Positions 1-8,794 of a stretch of 64,000 nucleotides of DNA are shown here, piece by piece. A model generated the notes under the pieces. It saw nothing but the letters and a program-made list of their open reading frames with translations, was not told where the DNA came from and did not search any database. A program made the translations under genes and the position numbers. Source of the DNA: Asticcacaulis sp. AND118 (GTDB taxonomy: Bacteria; Pseudomonadota; Alphaproteobacteria; Caulobacterales; Caulobacteraceae); the NCBI RefSeq assembly GCF_020535245.1, contig NZ_CP084910.1, positions 124,001 through 188,000 on the forward strand, read 5' to 3'. Positions within the stretch are counted from its first letter, which is position 1. Each line of letters begins with the position of its first letter.

Positions 1-660
1 CTGTTTGTCGTTGTCGTCGCCGAAATCATCGTCTTCGGCATCGTCGAAATCCACATCGTCAAATTCGGCGTCGTCTTCATCGTCGCCGAAATCAAGGTCG
101 TCATCGTCGTCTTCTTCGTCCTCGCCGGCGTCACGACGGGCGGCAGCCTTTTCCGCGCCGATCTTGAGCAGCTCGTCATTGAGCACCAGCTTGGCATCGA
201 TGATCCAGGCGAACGGGATCATGGCCGTCTCTTCCTCACCTTCGAGATCGATGGCGACGTATTCACCATCCTCGGTGCCGGCGAGAATGCCACGGAAACG
301 CCGGCGACCTTCGGCCAGACGATCCAGTTCCAGACGCGCCTCAAGACCCGCATAGGTGTCGAAATCCTTGATACGCGTCAGCGGACGGTCAATGCCCGGC
401 GACGACACTTCGAGAATATATTCCCCGGTGATGGGATCGGCTTCTTCCAGATAGGCCGACAGGGCGCGCGACAGGCGGGCGCACAGATTGACCGTGATCT
501 CGCCGTCCGTCTTGCGCTCGGCCATGATCTGAAGTCGGCCGGGGCCACCGGGCTTGTTCGAGCCCATCAGGCGCACGCGCACAATGTCGAGCCCCAGCTC
601 TTCGGCAATGGGGTCGAAGGCTTCGATCAGCTTGCGGTCTTCGGTCGTCTTGGCGCGCAA
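1..660 (-). CDS. rimP: Ribosome maturation factor RimP (3' end outside window)
   Basis: RimP assists maturation of the 30S ribosomal subunit. The reading frame begins at a TTG at 658-660, preceded by GAGGA at a 6-base spacing and by an in-frame TGA just upstream, so this start is well supported. The protein opens [10 protein letters not shown] and carries the RimP signatures [12 protein letters not shown], an LSRALS segment, [15 protein letters not shown] and a C-terminal SH3-like part ([13 protein letters not shown]). After about residue 185 it runs into an extended Asp/Glu-rich tail that is still open at the window edge. The tail is much more acidic and repetitive than the core. The gene lies downstream of a terminator for the GGDEF-EAL gene, so it likely heads its own operon (nusA/infB usually follow, off the window). 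Confidence 0.9.
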   Translation of the reverse strand, partial: MRAKTTEDRKLIEAFDPIAEELGLDIVRVRLMGSNKPGGPGRLQIMAERKTDGEITVNLCARLSRALSAYLEEADPITGEYILEVSSPGIDRPLTRIKDFDTYAGLEARLELDRLAEGRRRFRGILAGTEDGEYVAIDLEGEEETAMIPFAWIIDAKLVLNDELLKIGAEKAAARRDAGEDEEDDDDDLDFGDDEDDAEFDDVDFDDAEDDDFGDDNDKQ

Positions 661-709
661 AATAAATCCTCAGAGGTTTCGCCCGAAGTCTCGGCGGGTT
701 CCGGGCAAC

Positions 710-741
710 AAAAAAGCGGCTGGCCTTCTGAAGGGCCGCCG
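710..741 (-). terminator. Rho-independent terminator after the GGDEF-EAL gene
   Basis: Read on the minus strand, a GC-rich hairpin (GGCGGC, inner CCTTC-AG-AAGG, then GCCGC) is followed directly by a run of six T. It lies between the stop of the GGDEF-EAL gene and the rimP start, and points the right way to end the former. Confidence 0.6.
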
Positions 742-836
742 CCGGGGCCGGAAGGCCGTTCGGACGATGTTGGCGTCTGTATAGTCCCGAAATGCACGCC
801 TGCCAAGCGAAAACGCGTTTAACCCCCAAAAGGGAC

Positions 837-2777
837 TCAGCCGCGCGCCAGATAAAGCGTCGTGGCGCGGCGGTGCGCTTCGCCGGCCAGGTAGTCGGCC
901 ACATCGTCGGCCGGGATCGGGCGTCCGATCAGATAGCCCTGAATGTAGCGGGCCCCTATGGCGCGTAACTGATGCAACTGGGCCTCGGTTTCCACGCCCT
1001 CCATCACCGCATCCATGCCCAGCGTCGCCGCCATGTCGAGCATGATCTTGACGATCTGAGCGCCGCGCGGCCCTTCGGATAAACGGCGGATAAAGGCCTG
1101 ATCGATCTTGAGGGTATCGACCTCTATATCGTTGAGATAACCGAAATTGCTGTAGCCCGCGCCGAAATCGTCGAGCGACAGACGCGTCCCCAGCGCCTTC
1201 AGTTCGCTGACCGCCGTCATGGCCTGCTCGAAGTCGGTAAGCATGGCGGTTTCGGTGATCTCGAATTCGATGCAGGCCGGATCAAGGCCCGACGCCCGCA
1301 CGATGTCGCAGACGCGCTGCGTGGCTGACGGGGACATCAGATCGCGTGCCGATAAATTGAAGCTGACGCGCATCCCGGCCGGCCATTCGGCAGCGGCGCG
1401 CAGGGCCTTGGCCAGCAGGACCGGCGTCATGGCGGTGATCACACCCACGCGCTCCGCCGCCGGGATGAAACGGTCGGCGGGCACGCAGCCCAGACGCGGG
1501 CTGTGCCAGCGGGCCAGCGCCTCAAAGCCGATGGTCGTGCGATTATCGAGGTCGTACTGCGGCTGGAAGACTACCGAAAGCTCGGCCTCCATATTGATGG
1601 TGCGCAGGGCCTGCTCCACCGCCTGCGCGTCGCGAACTTCGCGTGCATGGGCGGAATCGAACAAAACCGCTTCACCGCGTCTCAGGTGCTTGGCGCGGTA
1701 AAGGGCATAGTCGGCCTGTTCCAACAGACGCGACGCCAGGGCGGCCTCTTCGTCGCGGCGCGCCAGGCCGGCGGAGGCCGACAGGCTGGCCAGTTCGCCG
1801 TCGACCGCGAAAGGCGCCTCCAGCGCGCGGCAAATGCCCACCGCCACCACGATCGCTTCGGCGTCCGACAGGTCCGTCATCAGCAGCGCGAACTCATCGC
1901 CGCCCAGACGCGCGATCAGACTGCCGGTCGGCGCGGCTTGAATCATGCGGCGTCCGGCTTCACGCAGGACATGGTCTCCGGCGGCATGGCCGAAAATGTC
2001 GTTGACCGGCTTGAAGCCGTCGAGATCGATCAGAACCAGATGAAAGGATCTTGCCGAAGCGCACAGCCCGTCAAGCGCACGCAGGAACTCGCGGCGGTTG
2101 GGCAATCCGGTCAAAACGTCATAGGCGGCCAGATGCAGGGCTTCGTCGCGGTGCCGGTCGGCCTCCAGCCGCGCCACGAGGCTGCGGCGCATGGCGGCGC
2201 GGATGACAGCAGCCAGACCGAAGGCGGTAACCACGCCGGCGATCAGCAGCCAAAGCCATAGCTCGACGTGCCCCGTCTCGAAGCGAAGAGCGAAGGCGAT
2301 GAACGCCGACACACCGGCCAGAACCGAAAGGATAATGCCGCGCTGCGTGGCGCCGCACAGGGCAAAGACAGGCAGGACGAGGATGAAATTGATCAGTTTG
2401 AGCGGCTGATATTCCATCGCAATATCGATTACCGTATTGGCGATGACCAGCCCGTTGACGTTCAGACTGACGAGGTCGAGTTGGGCCGTAGGGCGCGCGA
2501 CGCGAAGATAGCCCCACATCACCACGCACAGCACACTGGTCAACACCGACATCGCAGGTATAAGGCCCGGATCGCCTTCGACACGGTAAAACAGGGCATT
2601 GATCAGAAAATAAAGGCCGGCAATGGCGACATAGCCGCGGATGACCGGGCGCATTTCGGCGCCGAGGGCCTGAGAGACAAGCGGATCGGACGGAGTCAGA
2701 CGCAACAGGGTACGGAACCTTTGTCCGAACGCTGCGATAAATCCTACGCCTTCACTGTTACGCCACATGGTACTCAC
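837..2777 (-). CDS. Membrane-anchored GGDEF-EAL protein (cyclic-di-GMP synthesis/hydrolysis)
   Basis: A 646-residue inner-membrane protein. Residues 45-195 contain about six hydrophobic segments forming an MASE-like sensory region. A GGDEF domain follows (about 210-380) with an intact GGDEF motif at 292-296, then an EAL domain (about 390-640) with EAL at 419-421 and the downstream blocks FNLSARDL, FEITETAM, DDFGAGYSN, LKIDQAFI and EGVETEAQ. Both catalytic signatures look intact, so it could be bifunctional; which activity dominates cannot be read from sequence. No RxxD inhibitory site is seen five residues before GGDEF. It stands alone between a terminator and the next gene. An imperfect CtrA-like box (TTAA-N7-CTAA, 2834-2848) lies upstream. 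Confidence 0.9.
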   Translation of the reverse strand: MSTMWRNSEGVGFIAAFGQRFRTLLRLTPSDPLVSQALGAEMRPVIRGYVAIAGLYFLINALFYRVEGDPGLIPAMSVLTSVLCVVMWGYLRVARPTAQLDLVSLNVNGLVIANTVIDIAMEYQPLKLINFILVLPVFALCGATQRGIILSVLAGVSAFIAFALRFETGHVELWLWLLIAGVVTAFGLAAVIRAAMRRSLVARLEADRHRDEALHLAAYDVLTGLPNRREFLRALDGLCASARSFHLVLIDLDGFKPVNDIFGHAAGDHVLREAGRRMIQAAPTGSLIARLGGDEFALLMTDLSDAEAIVVAVGICRALEAPFAVDGELASLSASAGLARRDEEAALASRLLEQADYALYRAKHLRRGEAVLFDSAHAREVRDAQAVEQALRTINMEAELSVVFQPQYDLDNRTTIGFEALARWHSPRLGCVPADRFIPAAERVGVITAMTPVLLAKALRAAAEWPAGMRVSFNLSARDLMSPSATQRVCDIVRASGLDPACIEFEITETAMLTDFEQAMTAVSELKALGTRLSLDDFGAGYSNFGYLNDIEVDTLKIDQAFIRRLSEGPRGAQIVKIMLDMAATLGMDAVMEGVETEAQLHQLRAIGARYIQGYLIGRPIPADDVADYLAGEAHRRATTLYLARG

Positions 2778-2854
2778 CCGATACTGCGGGTGACCTTAGG
2801 CACAATCGTTAAATATCCGGCTAAACGAAAGGCTTAACAACGCGCTAAGGCTGA

Positions 2855-3469
2855 TCAGAAGAACAGGGGATAGATATCGAAATACTGCGGCGGCACGTGC
2901 AGGGCGACCGTATGGCCTGTGTAGAACATCATCATCAGATAGGTCACATAGCCGCCGATCCCCACTGTGACGACCAGAAGGCCCCACGAAACCGGGCGTA
3001 CAGTCTTCTTGAAGATGTCGAACAGGATGCAGCCCATGTGCACGAACACGGCGAACACCGCCAGAGCGTAATAGGGGATGAGCGCGTACATCCAGCCCGT
3101 CTGCATCAGGCCGGCGACGATCAGATAGATGTCGGTATCCACCGCCATGAGTTGACGCACATAAAAGATGAAAGCGACATGGGTGAGGGCGAAAAAGGCA
3201 ATATAGACGCCGGAAGCCGCCTGAAGCTGATGGATGAAGTCTTTCTTCTTCGCCCATATTTCGCGCGCCAGCGCCCAGCCGGTCAGGATCTGCATCAGGA
3301 AGGCCAGCAGGACGACCATCTCGACCACGGGATGGCGATAGACCATCCGCGCCACGGCCATGAAGGTCACGTGGGTTTCCAGTCCCTGCAGGCCCAGCAG
3401 ATGATTGGCCATGTGCAGGCACAGAAACGCGAAAACGAATCCCGCCGAAACCTTATGCAGGCTTTCCAT
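2855..3469 (-). CDS. Predicted cytochrome-b-like integral membrane protein
   Basis: A protein of 204 residues starting at an ATG at 3467-3469 (MESLHKVSAG). It has about five transmembrane helices. Histidines lie in or near helices: LCLHMANHLLG in helix 1, YRHPVVE before helix 2, LTHVAFIFY in helix 3 and VHMGCIL in helix 4. This resembles the haem-b-binding membrane subunits of succinate dehydrogenase/fumarate reductase. No flavoprotein or iron-sulfur subunit gene is adjacent, so a role as a complex II anchor is not supported. A stand-alone haem or quinone protein is the cautious reading. The frame extends upstream but has no better start. Confidence 0.5.
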   Translation of the reverse strand: MESLHKVSAGFVFAFLCLHMANHLLGLQGLETHVTFMAVARMVYRHPVVEMVVLLAFLMQILTGWALAREIWAKKKDFIHQLQAASGVYIAFFALTHVAFIFYVRQLMAVDTDIYLIVAGLMQTGWMYALIPYYALAVFAVFVHMGCILFDIFKKTVRPVSWGLLVVTVGIGGYVTYLMMMFYTGHTVALHVPPQYFDIYPLFF

Positions 3470-3569
3470 CGACCACCCCGACACCCCGATTAAACAGAGT
3501 AGTACAGGGTAAACGCAGTGACTGGCTACAGGCTTGCGCCGAACAGGGGTGAAATGTGGCCTTTTCGCG

Positions 3570-4292
3570 TCAGTTTCGCGTGCGGCGATAAAAGTCGAGG
3601 AAGACCGGCGCGCAATCGCCCAGCTTCTTTTCTTCATAGCGCGTGGTGATGTGATCGGCCGGAGGTACGTTCCATTCGGTTTGCGACTGCGCGGTCCAGT
3701 CGAACGCCGCGTGCTGCGTGGCGCGCTCCAGCGTCCAGTCGGCATAGTCGGCCCAGTCGGTGGCGAAGCGCAGACGCGCGCCGTCCTTCATCACGCGGGC
3801 AAAGGCGTCCAGCGTCTCGGTCTGGACGAAGCGGCGCTTGTGATGGCGCGCCTTGGGCCACGGATCGGGAAAGAGGATGAAGACCTTGTCGATGCGGGCG
3901 GCGTTCAGCTTGTCGATCACCGGACGCGCATCGCCCGGCATCACACGCACATTCTTCAGCCCGCGCTCGTCGATATGACGCAGCAGGGAGCCCACGCCAT
4001 TGAGGAACGGCTCGAAACCGAGGATCAGGGCCTGAGGATTGCGCTCGGCCTGCGTGGCCAGATGTTCGCCGCCGCCGAAGCCGATCTCCAGCCACAGCTC
4101 GCTGTGACCGCCAAGGTCGCCGGCATTGAGGCGCGCGATCAGGGCGTCGTTGATCTCGATATCCGGCAGCAGGGTGTCGAACAGGTCGGCCTGACGCGGC
4201 TTGAGCGTACGCGACTTGATGCGCCCGAATGAGCGCATGGGCCCCCAGGAGGGAGACGTGCCGGGGGATGCATTGGAGGTTTCGTCTGACAT
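3570..4292 (-). CDS. trmB: tRNA (guanine-N7-)-methyltransferase TrmB
   Basis: This enzyme methylates G46 in the variable loop of tRNAs using S-adenosylmethionine. The 240-residue protein has the SAM-binding block EIGFGGGEH (about 69-77) and the family signature FPDPWPKARHHKRR (141-154), followed by FATDWADYA and TRYEEKK near the C terminus. The length is normal. It lies 80 bases downstream of metK on the same strand, so supply of SAM and a SAM consumer may be co-transcribed, although a hairpin lies between them. Confidence 0.95.
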   Translation of the reverse strand: MSDETSNASPGTSPSWGPMRSFGRIKSRTLKPRQADLFDTLLPDIEINDALIARLNAGDLGGHSELWLEIGFGGGEHLATQAERNPQALILGFEPFLNGVGSLLRHIDERGLKNVRVMPGDARPVIDKLNAARIDKVFILFPDPWPKARHHKRRFVQTETLDAFARVMKDGARLRFATDWADYADWTLERATQHAAFDWTAQSQTEWNVPPADHITTRYEEKKLGDCAPVFLDFYRRTRN

Positions 4293-4319
4293 AGAGCGTC
4301 CTTATGGAACGCCAATCAT

Positions 4320-4344
4320 CCCTTCCCCGTTCAAGGGGGAAGGG
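4320..4344. repeat. Hairpin between metK and trmB
   Basis: A perfect 9-base inverted repeat, CCCTTCCCC / GGGGAAGGG, separated by a short loop. No T-run follows on the minus strand, so it is more likely an mRNA-stabilising or REP-like hairpin than a terminator. Confidence 0.5.
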
Positions 4345-4373
4345 AGAGGAAATAGGGCGTGTTCGGCGCTCTC

Positions 4374-5546
4374 TTAGAACTCGGCTTTCAGCGCGTCAAC
4401 CAGATCGGTCTTTTCCCACGAGAAGCCGCCGTCGGCATCGGGGGTGCGACCGAAGTGGCCATAGGCTGCGGTACGCTCATAGATCGGCTTGTTCAGCCCC
4501 AGATGCAGGCGGATACCGCGGGGCGTCAGACCACCGATCAGTTCCGGCAGCAGGGCTTCCACCTTCGCTTCATCCACCTCGGACGTGCCATGGGTGTTGA
4601 CGTAGAAGCTCAAGGGGCGCGACACACCGATGGCGTAGGAGACCTGAAGCGTGCAGCGCTTGGCCAGACCCGCCGCCACGACGTTCTTGGCCAGATAGCG
4701 CAGGGCATAGGCCGCCGAACGGTCGACCTTGGTCGGGTCCTTGCCCGAAAACGCACCGCCGCCGTGCGGGGCCGCACCGCCGTAGGTGTCGACAATGATC
4801 TTGCGACCGGTCAGGCCGGCATCGCCGTCCGGACCGCCGATGACGAAGTTGCCGGTCGGATTGACCAGCCATTCGGTATCCGCCGTCACCATGCCGTGCG
4901 GCAAGACTTCGATGGCGTAGGGCTTCACGATGGCCTCGACATCCCTGGGCGTCAGACCGTCCTTATGCTGGTGCGAGATCAGCACCTTGAGGATGCGCGA
5001 CGGCACGCCGTTCTCATATTGCACAGTGACCTGCGACTTGGCGTCGGGCTCAAGGCGGTGGTCGCCGCCGTGACGCGCTTCGGCCAGACGACGCAGGATG
5101 TTGTGCGACCATTGCAGCGGCGCGGAGGTCAGTTCTTCGGTTTCGTCCGAGGCGTAACCGAACATGATGCCCTGGTCGCCGGCGCCTTCGTCCTTGTTGT
5201 CGCCGGAATCGACACCCATGGCGATGTCAGCCGACTGGGCGTGCAGGTGGCAGGCATAGTGCGCCGTGGCCCAGTGGAAACCCTTCTGCGCGTAGCCGAT
5301 ATCCTTGATCGCCGCGCGGACCTTGTCCTCAAGTCCACCGATAATGTCGTGCATCTTGTCGTCAGCAGCACGCACCTCACCGGCCAGGATGACCCGCTCG
5401 GTCGTAACCAGCGTTTCGCAGGCCACGCGCGCTTCCGCGTCTTCACGCAGAAAGGCGTCGACCACAACGTCGGACACCCGGTCGGCAACCTTGTCCGGAT
5501 GACCTTCGGACACGCTTTCGGAGGTAAAGATATAGGACGGACGCAT
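4374..5546 (-). CDS. metK: S-adenosylmethionine synthetase
   Basis: MetK makes S-adenosylmethionine from methionine and ATP. The 390-residue protein has the N-terminal [16 protein letters not shown], the signature [12 protein letters not shown] (121-132) and the phosphate-binding loop [16 protein letters not shown] (262-277). It is cytoplasmic and normally tetrameric. Length and motifs are canonical. The leader contains a strong palindrome at 5585-5606, a plausible operator for SAM/SAH-responsive control. A long open frame on the opposite strand (4359-5591) is a GC-rich shadow. Confidence 0.97.
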   Translation of the reverse strand: MRPSYIFTSESVSEGHPDKVADRVSDVVVDAFLREDAEARVACETLVTTERVILAGEVRAADDKMHDIIGGLEDKVRAAIKDIGYAQKGFHWATAHYACHLHAQSADIAMGVDSGDNKDEGAGDQGIMFGYASDETEELTSAPLQWSHNILRRLAEARHGGDHRLEPDAKSQVTVQYENGVPSRILKVLISHQHKDGLTPRDVEAIVKPYAIEVLPHGMVTADTEWLVNPTGNFVIGGPDGDAGLTGRKIIVDTYGGAAPHGGGAFSGKDPTKVDRSAAYALRYLAKNVVAAGLAKRCTLQVSYAIGVSRPLSFYVNTHGTSEVDEAKVEALLPELIGGLTPRGIRLHLGLNKPIYERTAAYGHFGRTPDADGGFSWEKTDLVDALKAEF

Positions 5547-5584
5547 GGTGACGCTCCACGGTTCAACAGAATGGCTCCCTTCCT

Positions 5585-5606
5585 CATATAAACATATCTT
5601 TATATG
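5585..5606. promoter_or_regulatory. Palindromic operator candidate upstream of metK
   Basis: A 22-base near-palindrome with 8-base arms CATATAAA / TTTATATG around a GATATG core (minus-strand reading), about 40 bases before the metK ATG. The core ATAAAGATATGTTTATAT resembles, from memory, the site of SAH-responsive ArsR-family regulators (SahR) in alphaproteobacteria. That regulator is not in this window, so the assignment is inference. Confidence 0.5.
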
Positions 5607-5649
5607 ATCAAGCCGTTTGTGCGTGCGTCATATCAGCGTGCCACAAAAC

Positions 5650-5677
5650 AAAACCCCGCCGGCGCCGGCGGGGTTTT
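5650..5677 (-). terminator. Bidirectional rho-independent terminator
   Basis: A perfect 28-base palindrome: AAAA, CCCCGCCGGC, its complement, then TTTT. It lies 33 bases after the stop of the helix-turn-helix gene and separates it from metK. Confidence 0.85.
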
Positions 5678-5710
5678 CACGGAGATATCAAAATCGTCCG
5701 AAGGCGCAAT

Positions 5711-6166
5711 TCAAGCGTCTTCATCCTCGGCCATGGCGCGTACCAGTTCAAGAATGCGGCGGCGATGCTTGGCGTTCTTGATGCGCGGGAAGGCCTCGGC
5801 CAGTTCGATGCCCTCGGTGGTCATAAGGAAGCCGTGCACGAACTGCTCGGACTCGGACTCCGAAAAGCCTTCGACCGCTTCGGACTCACCGTAACCTTCG
5901 AAGAAGTAGGCTACCGGCGCCTTGAGCGCGCGCGAGATTTCGTACAGTTTCGATGCGCTGATGCGGTTCGAACCGCGCTCGTACTTCTGTACCTGCTGGA
6001 AGGTGAGGGCGATGGTCTCAGCCAGCGCTTCCTGCGACATTCCCAAAAACTTGCGACGCATACGCACACGCGCACCGACATGCAAATCAACCGGATTCGG
6101 ACTACGGTCCGTCTTAGAATTATCGTCCAACTTTGCCTCTGCTTTTTTCGGCGCGCCTTGTTGCAA
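5711..6166 (-). CDS. Xre-family transcriptional regulator (PraR-like)
   Basis: A 151-residue protein with a single Xre helix-turn-helix domain at about 27-90 (VDLHVGARVRMRRKFLGMSQ, then ALTFQQVQKYERGSNRIS). This core is characteristic of the alphaproteobacterial PraR/PhrR group. The C-terminal third is acidic and may mediate dimerisation. The start shown is a TTG; the next in-frame ATG would truncate the DNA-binding domain. It lies between lnt and metK and is followed by a strong terminator. Its target is not evident here. Confidence 0.8.
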   Translation of the reverse strand: MQQGAPKKAEAKLDDNSKTDRSPNPVDLHVGARVRMRRKFLGMSQEALAETIALTFQQVQKYERGSNRISASKLYEISRALKAPVAYFFEGYGESEAVEGFSESESEQFVHGFLMTTEGIELAEAFPRIKNAKHRRRILELVRAMAEDEDA

Positions 6167-6217
6167 CGCCGTTCTTCGTACTGCCTCTTCGCACCCGGAC
6201 TAGCGAAAAGGTTAATT

Positions 6218-7897
6218 TTATTGGTTGTTTTTGCTAACGGCTACAAAAGTCGTAAACATAACAGGAATCAAGCAAAAAAGCGCGACCAGCACGAGGTGCA
6301 GATGCCGCCAAAGAGTGTAAGGGGCAAATGCTACCGCTTCCGGTAACAGCACATCACGGAAACCTGACTGGCTTATACCTATTTCAGACCCTTTTACGAT
6401 GCGACCCAACGGATCGATCACCGCAGATACACCCGTTGGAGTTGATCTTACCATGGGTAAACCTTCCTCTATGGCGCGATAACTCGACAGGTTGAGGTGC
6501 TGAACCGGTCCGGTCGTCGGGCCGAACCACGCGTCGTTCGAAATATTGACAATCCAGGATGGTTTGGGCCGGGCGGAAACAGGTTTACCGCCGTTGTCCG
6601 CCAGGGCGGGAAACAGGCCCTCATAACAGATCAGCGGCAGGAAACGCGGCAGATGCTCAACCTCTACCGCCCTTGTACGCGGGCCGGGCGTAAAACCGTC
6701 GCCCACATGCGCCAGTTCCTTGACCCCCAGCTTTTCCAGCGTGGATTCAAACGGCAGGAACTCACCGAAGGGCACCAGCTTGAACTTCGAATAGACAACT
6801 TCGTAGGTCGTCTCAGCCTTGTCCCGTGACAAGGCCAGCAATGAATTTCGCCATACGAGCAAGTCGTTTTCATCCATCGCGCGATGATAGGCCCCCCACA
6901 GCAGGACCTGATTTTCGGATAATAAAATGCCGAATAGATTTGCAGTCTCTGATTGTGGGTCAAGCAGGTTCTCAGCGGCGTCAGGCAAGGCCCCTTCCGG
7001 CCAGATCACCACGTCCGGATAGGGCTTATTATCACGTTTTGTTACTGATTGTAAAAATTCCCGCGTTGCGTGTGCCTTGGTGAAGGATACATACTCACGC
7101 ATGACTTTCAGCAAAGCGCCTTCGGTCCATTTGGCCCTCTGACCGATGTTCGGCTGGACCAGTCGTATCCACGTGTCCGTCGTCCGGATCTCGGTCGTGG
7201 ACAGCCTCACCGCGCCGTAGCCGGCGCCCGCAATCAGCAGCACAGCCGACACCACCGCCGGCCACGCGCTTTTCAGATCGCGGCCCCACCGGCTGACGGC
7301 CGGGCTGGAGAACAGGGCGACGGTAAACAGGCTCAACCCGTAGACGCCGAACAGCGAAGCCAGTTGCGAGACGGCCGAACCGGCCTTCCATGTCGCGCCT
7401 GCCGGGTTCCACGGAAAGCCGGTCAGTACGGTGCCGCGCAGCCATTCGAACAGGCAGAACAGGCCGGTAAATAGCAACCAGCGCGACCAATGGCCGCCCA
7501 GACGCCCGGCCGCCAGTTTGCGATACACTGCAAAGGCCGCGCCCCAGAAGAGGGCGATGCCGCCCGGTAACATGCAGACCGCGAACGGCGCCATCCAGCC
7601 CTGATTGCTGGCGTCGACCAGAAAGGCTTCTGCCACCCAGAAGCAACCGACAAGGAAATAGAGGAAACCGGCCCACCAGCCGAGGGCAAAGGCCTTGCGC
7701 AGCGGTTTCGGGCCCAGATCCTGATCCAGACTCCGCAACAGAACGGCATAGGCCAGCAGCCCCGGCAGAAACCCGAACGGAGGCTGAGCCAGCCCCAGCA
7801 GCAGCCCCAGCAGCGCCGCCTGCCGGTTCGGGCCCACATAGCGACGGTAGAGGGCAACAGCAGGCGCGAGACGGGCGCCGAGGTCGGTCAGGGTCAT
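6218..7897 (-). CDS. lnt: Apolipoprotein N-acyltransferase
   Basis: Lnt adds the third acyl chain to the N-terminal cysteine of lipoproteins in the inner membrane. The 559-residue protein has about six N-terminal transmembrane helices, a periplasmic nitrilase-like domain (about 240-510) and a final C-terminal helix. The catalytic triad is visible: Glu301 in WPEGALP, Lys371 in YSKFKLVPFGE and Cys424 in LICYEGLFP. Its start overlaps the corC stop by four bases (ATGA), so the two are translationally coupled, as in many Gram-negatives. Confidence 0.95.
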   Translation of the reverse strand: MTLTDLGARLAPAVALYRRYVGPNRQAALLGLLLGLAQPPFGFLPGLLAYAVLLRSLDQDLGPKPLRKAFALGWWAGFLYFLVGCFWVAEAFLVDASNQGWMAPFAVCMLPGGIALFWGAAFAVYRKLAAGRLGGHWSRWLLFTGLFCLFEWLRGTVLTGFPWNPAGATWKAGSAVSQLASLFGVYGLSLFTVALFSSPAVSRWGRDLKSAWPAVVSAVLLIAGAGYGAVRLSTTEIRTTDTWIRLVQPNIGQRAKWTEGALLKVMREYVSFTKAHATREFLQSVTKRDNKPYPDVVIWPEGALPDAAENLLDPQSETANLFGILLSENQVLLWGAYHRAMDENDLLVWRNSLLALSRDKAETTYEVVYSKFKLVPFGEFLPFESTLEKLGVKELAHVGDGFTPGPRTRAVEVEHLPRFLPLICYEGLFPALADNGGKPVSARPKPSWIVNISNDAWFGPTTGPVQHLNLSSYRAIEEGLPMVRSTPTGVSAVIDPLGRIVKGSEIGISQSGFRDVLLPEAVAFAPYTLWRHLHLVLVALFCLIPVMFTTFVAVSKNNQ

Positions 7898-8784
7898 AAG
7901 TCTTCCGCGATCAGGTCGGGTTTGTCTTCGTGACGATGCAGGCGCAGGCGTTTGATGCGGCGCTGATCGGCGTCGAGCACTTCTATATCGATCCCCGCCG
8001 CGGCGTAAGGGATGATTTCGCCCGGCTGCGGCACCCGACCCGCCAGCATGGCCACCAGCCCGCCCAGCGTATCGACCTCTTCCTCGCTGTCCTCCAGATG
8101 CAGGTTCAGCTCCAGCCGTTCTTGCAGCGTCTTCAACTCGACGCGACCGCCGACCTCGATTTCGCCGGTCGGGGTTTCGATCAGGTCGTCGGTTTCTTCG
8201 TCGTCATATTCATCGGCGATGTCGCCCACAACGGCTTCGAGCAGGTCTTCCAGCGTCACCAGACCGTCGGTCCCGCCGTGCTCGTCGATGACCAGCGCCA
8301 TGTGCGAACGCTCCGTCTGCATCTTCAGCAGCAAATCGGTCGCCGACATGGCCGACGGCACGTAGATCAACTCGCGCTTCAGCCGCCCGGTCACCGGCGC
8401 GTCCCAGTCGGGAATGCGCCCGTCTTCCGACGGAGCCAGCAGCTTGAACACGTCCTTGACGTGGATGACCCCCACGGGATGATCGAGATTGTCGCTATAG
8501 ACCGGCAGGCGCGAATGTTCGCTTTCGACGCAGACGCGCACCAGTTCAGACAGGGTGGCGGTATCTTCGATGCCGATAATGTCCACGCGCGGCGTCATCA
8601 CGTCGGTGACCCGCAGATTCTGGAAAGCACGGGCGTGTTCGATGAGGTCGTTGGAAACATCGGGGCGGTCGCTCAGACTGAGCGGCTTTTCCGCCTCGTC
8701 CGGCCCGATCAGGCCGAAGAGATTCAACAGGGTCTTTCTGGGTCCGGTCGTGCGCTGTGCGCCGCGACTGTCAGGCTCCGGCAT
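7894..8784 (-). CDS. corC: CorC/HlyC-family CBS-domain protein
   Basis: A soluble 296-residue protein with two CBS domains (about 60-115, VTDVMTPRVDI, and 140-190, DEHGGTDGLVTLEDLLE) and a C-terminal CorC_HlyC transporter-associated domain (about 207-285). Family members are linked to magnesium/cobalt efflux, but the molecular role of the stand-alone form is not settled. The neighbours ybeY upstream and lnt downstream match the conserved phoH-ybeY-corC-lnt order. Confidence 0.88.
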   Translation of the reverse strand: MPEPDSRGAQRTTGPRKTLLNLFGLIGPDEAEKPLSLSDRPDVSNDLIEHARAFQNLRVTDVMTPRVDIIGIEDTATLSELVRVCVESEHSRLPVYSDNLDHPVGVIHVKDVFKLLAPSEDGRIPDWDAPVTGRLKRELIYVPSAMSATDLLLKMQTERSHMALVIDEHGGTDGLVTLEDLLEAVVGDIADEYDDEETDDLIETPTGEIEVGGRVELKTLQERLELNLHLEDSEEEVDTLGGLVAMLAGRVPQPGEIIPYAAAGIDIEVLDADQRRIKRLRLHRHEDKPDLIAEDL

Positions 8785-8794
8785 GATGTGTGGC

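Noticed and set aside
5-355. Serine-rich plus-strand reading frame
   Set aside because: It is the antisense of the acidic tail and core of rimP; the serine richness mirrors GAC/GAA codons.
389-904. Minus-strand frame overlapping rimP and the GGDEF-EAL gene
   Set aside because: It crosses a terminator and the ends of two well-supported genes in a different frame, with an arginine-rich sequence typical of GC shadows.
2834-2848. CtrA box upstream of the GGDEF-EAL gene
   Set aside because: TTAA-N7-CTAA has one mismatch and stands alone; too weak to claim regulation.
4359-5591. 410-codon plus-strand frame
   Set aside because: Antisense to metK, whose motifs are all intact; no independent ribosome-binding site or domain.
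5585-5606. SAM riboswitch before metK
   Set aside because: The leader is only about 40 bases beyond the palindrome and shows no SAM-II or SAM/SAH aptamer core; a DNA operator fits better.
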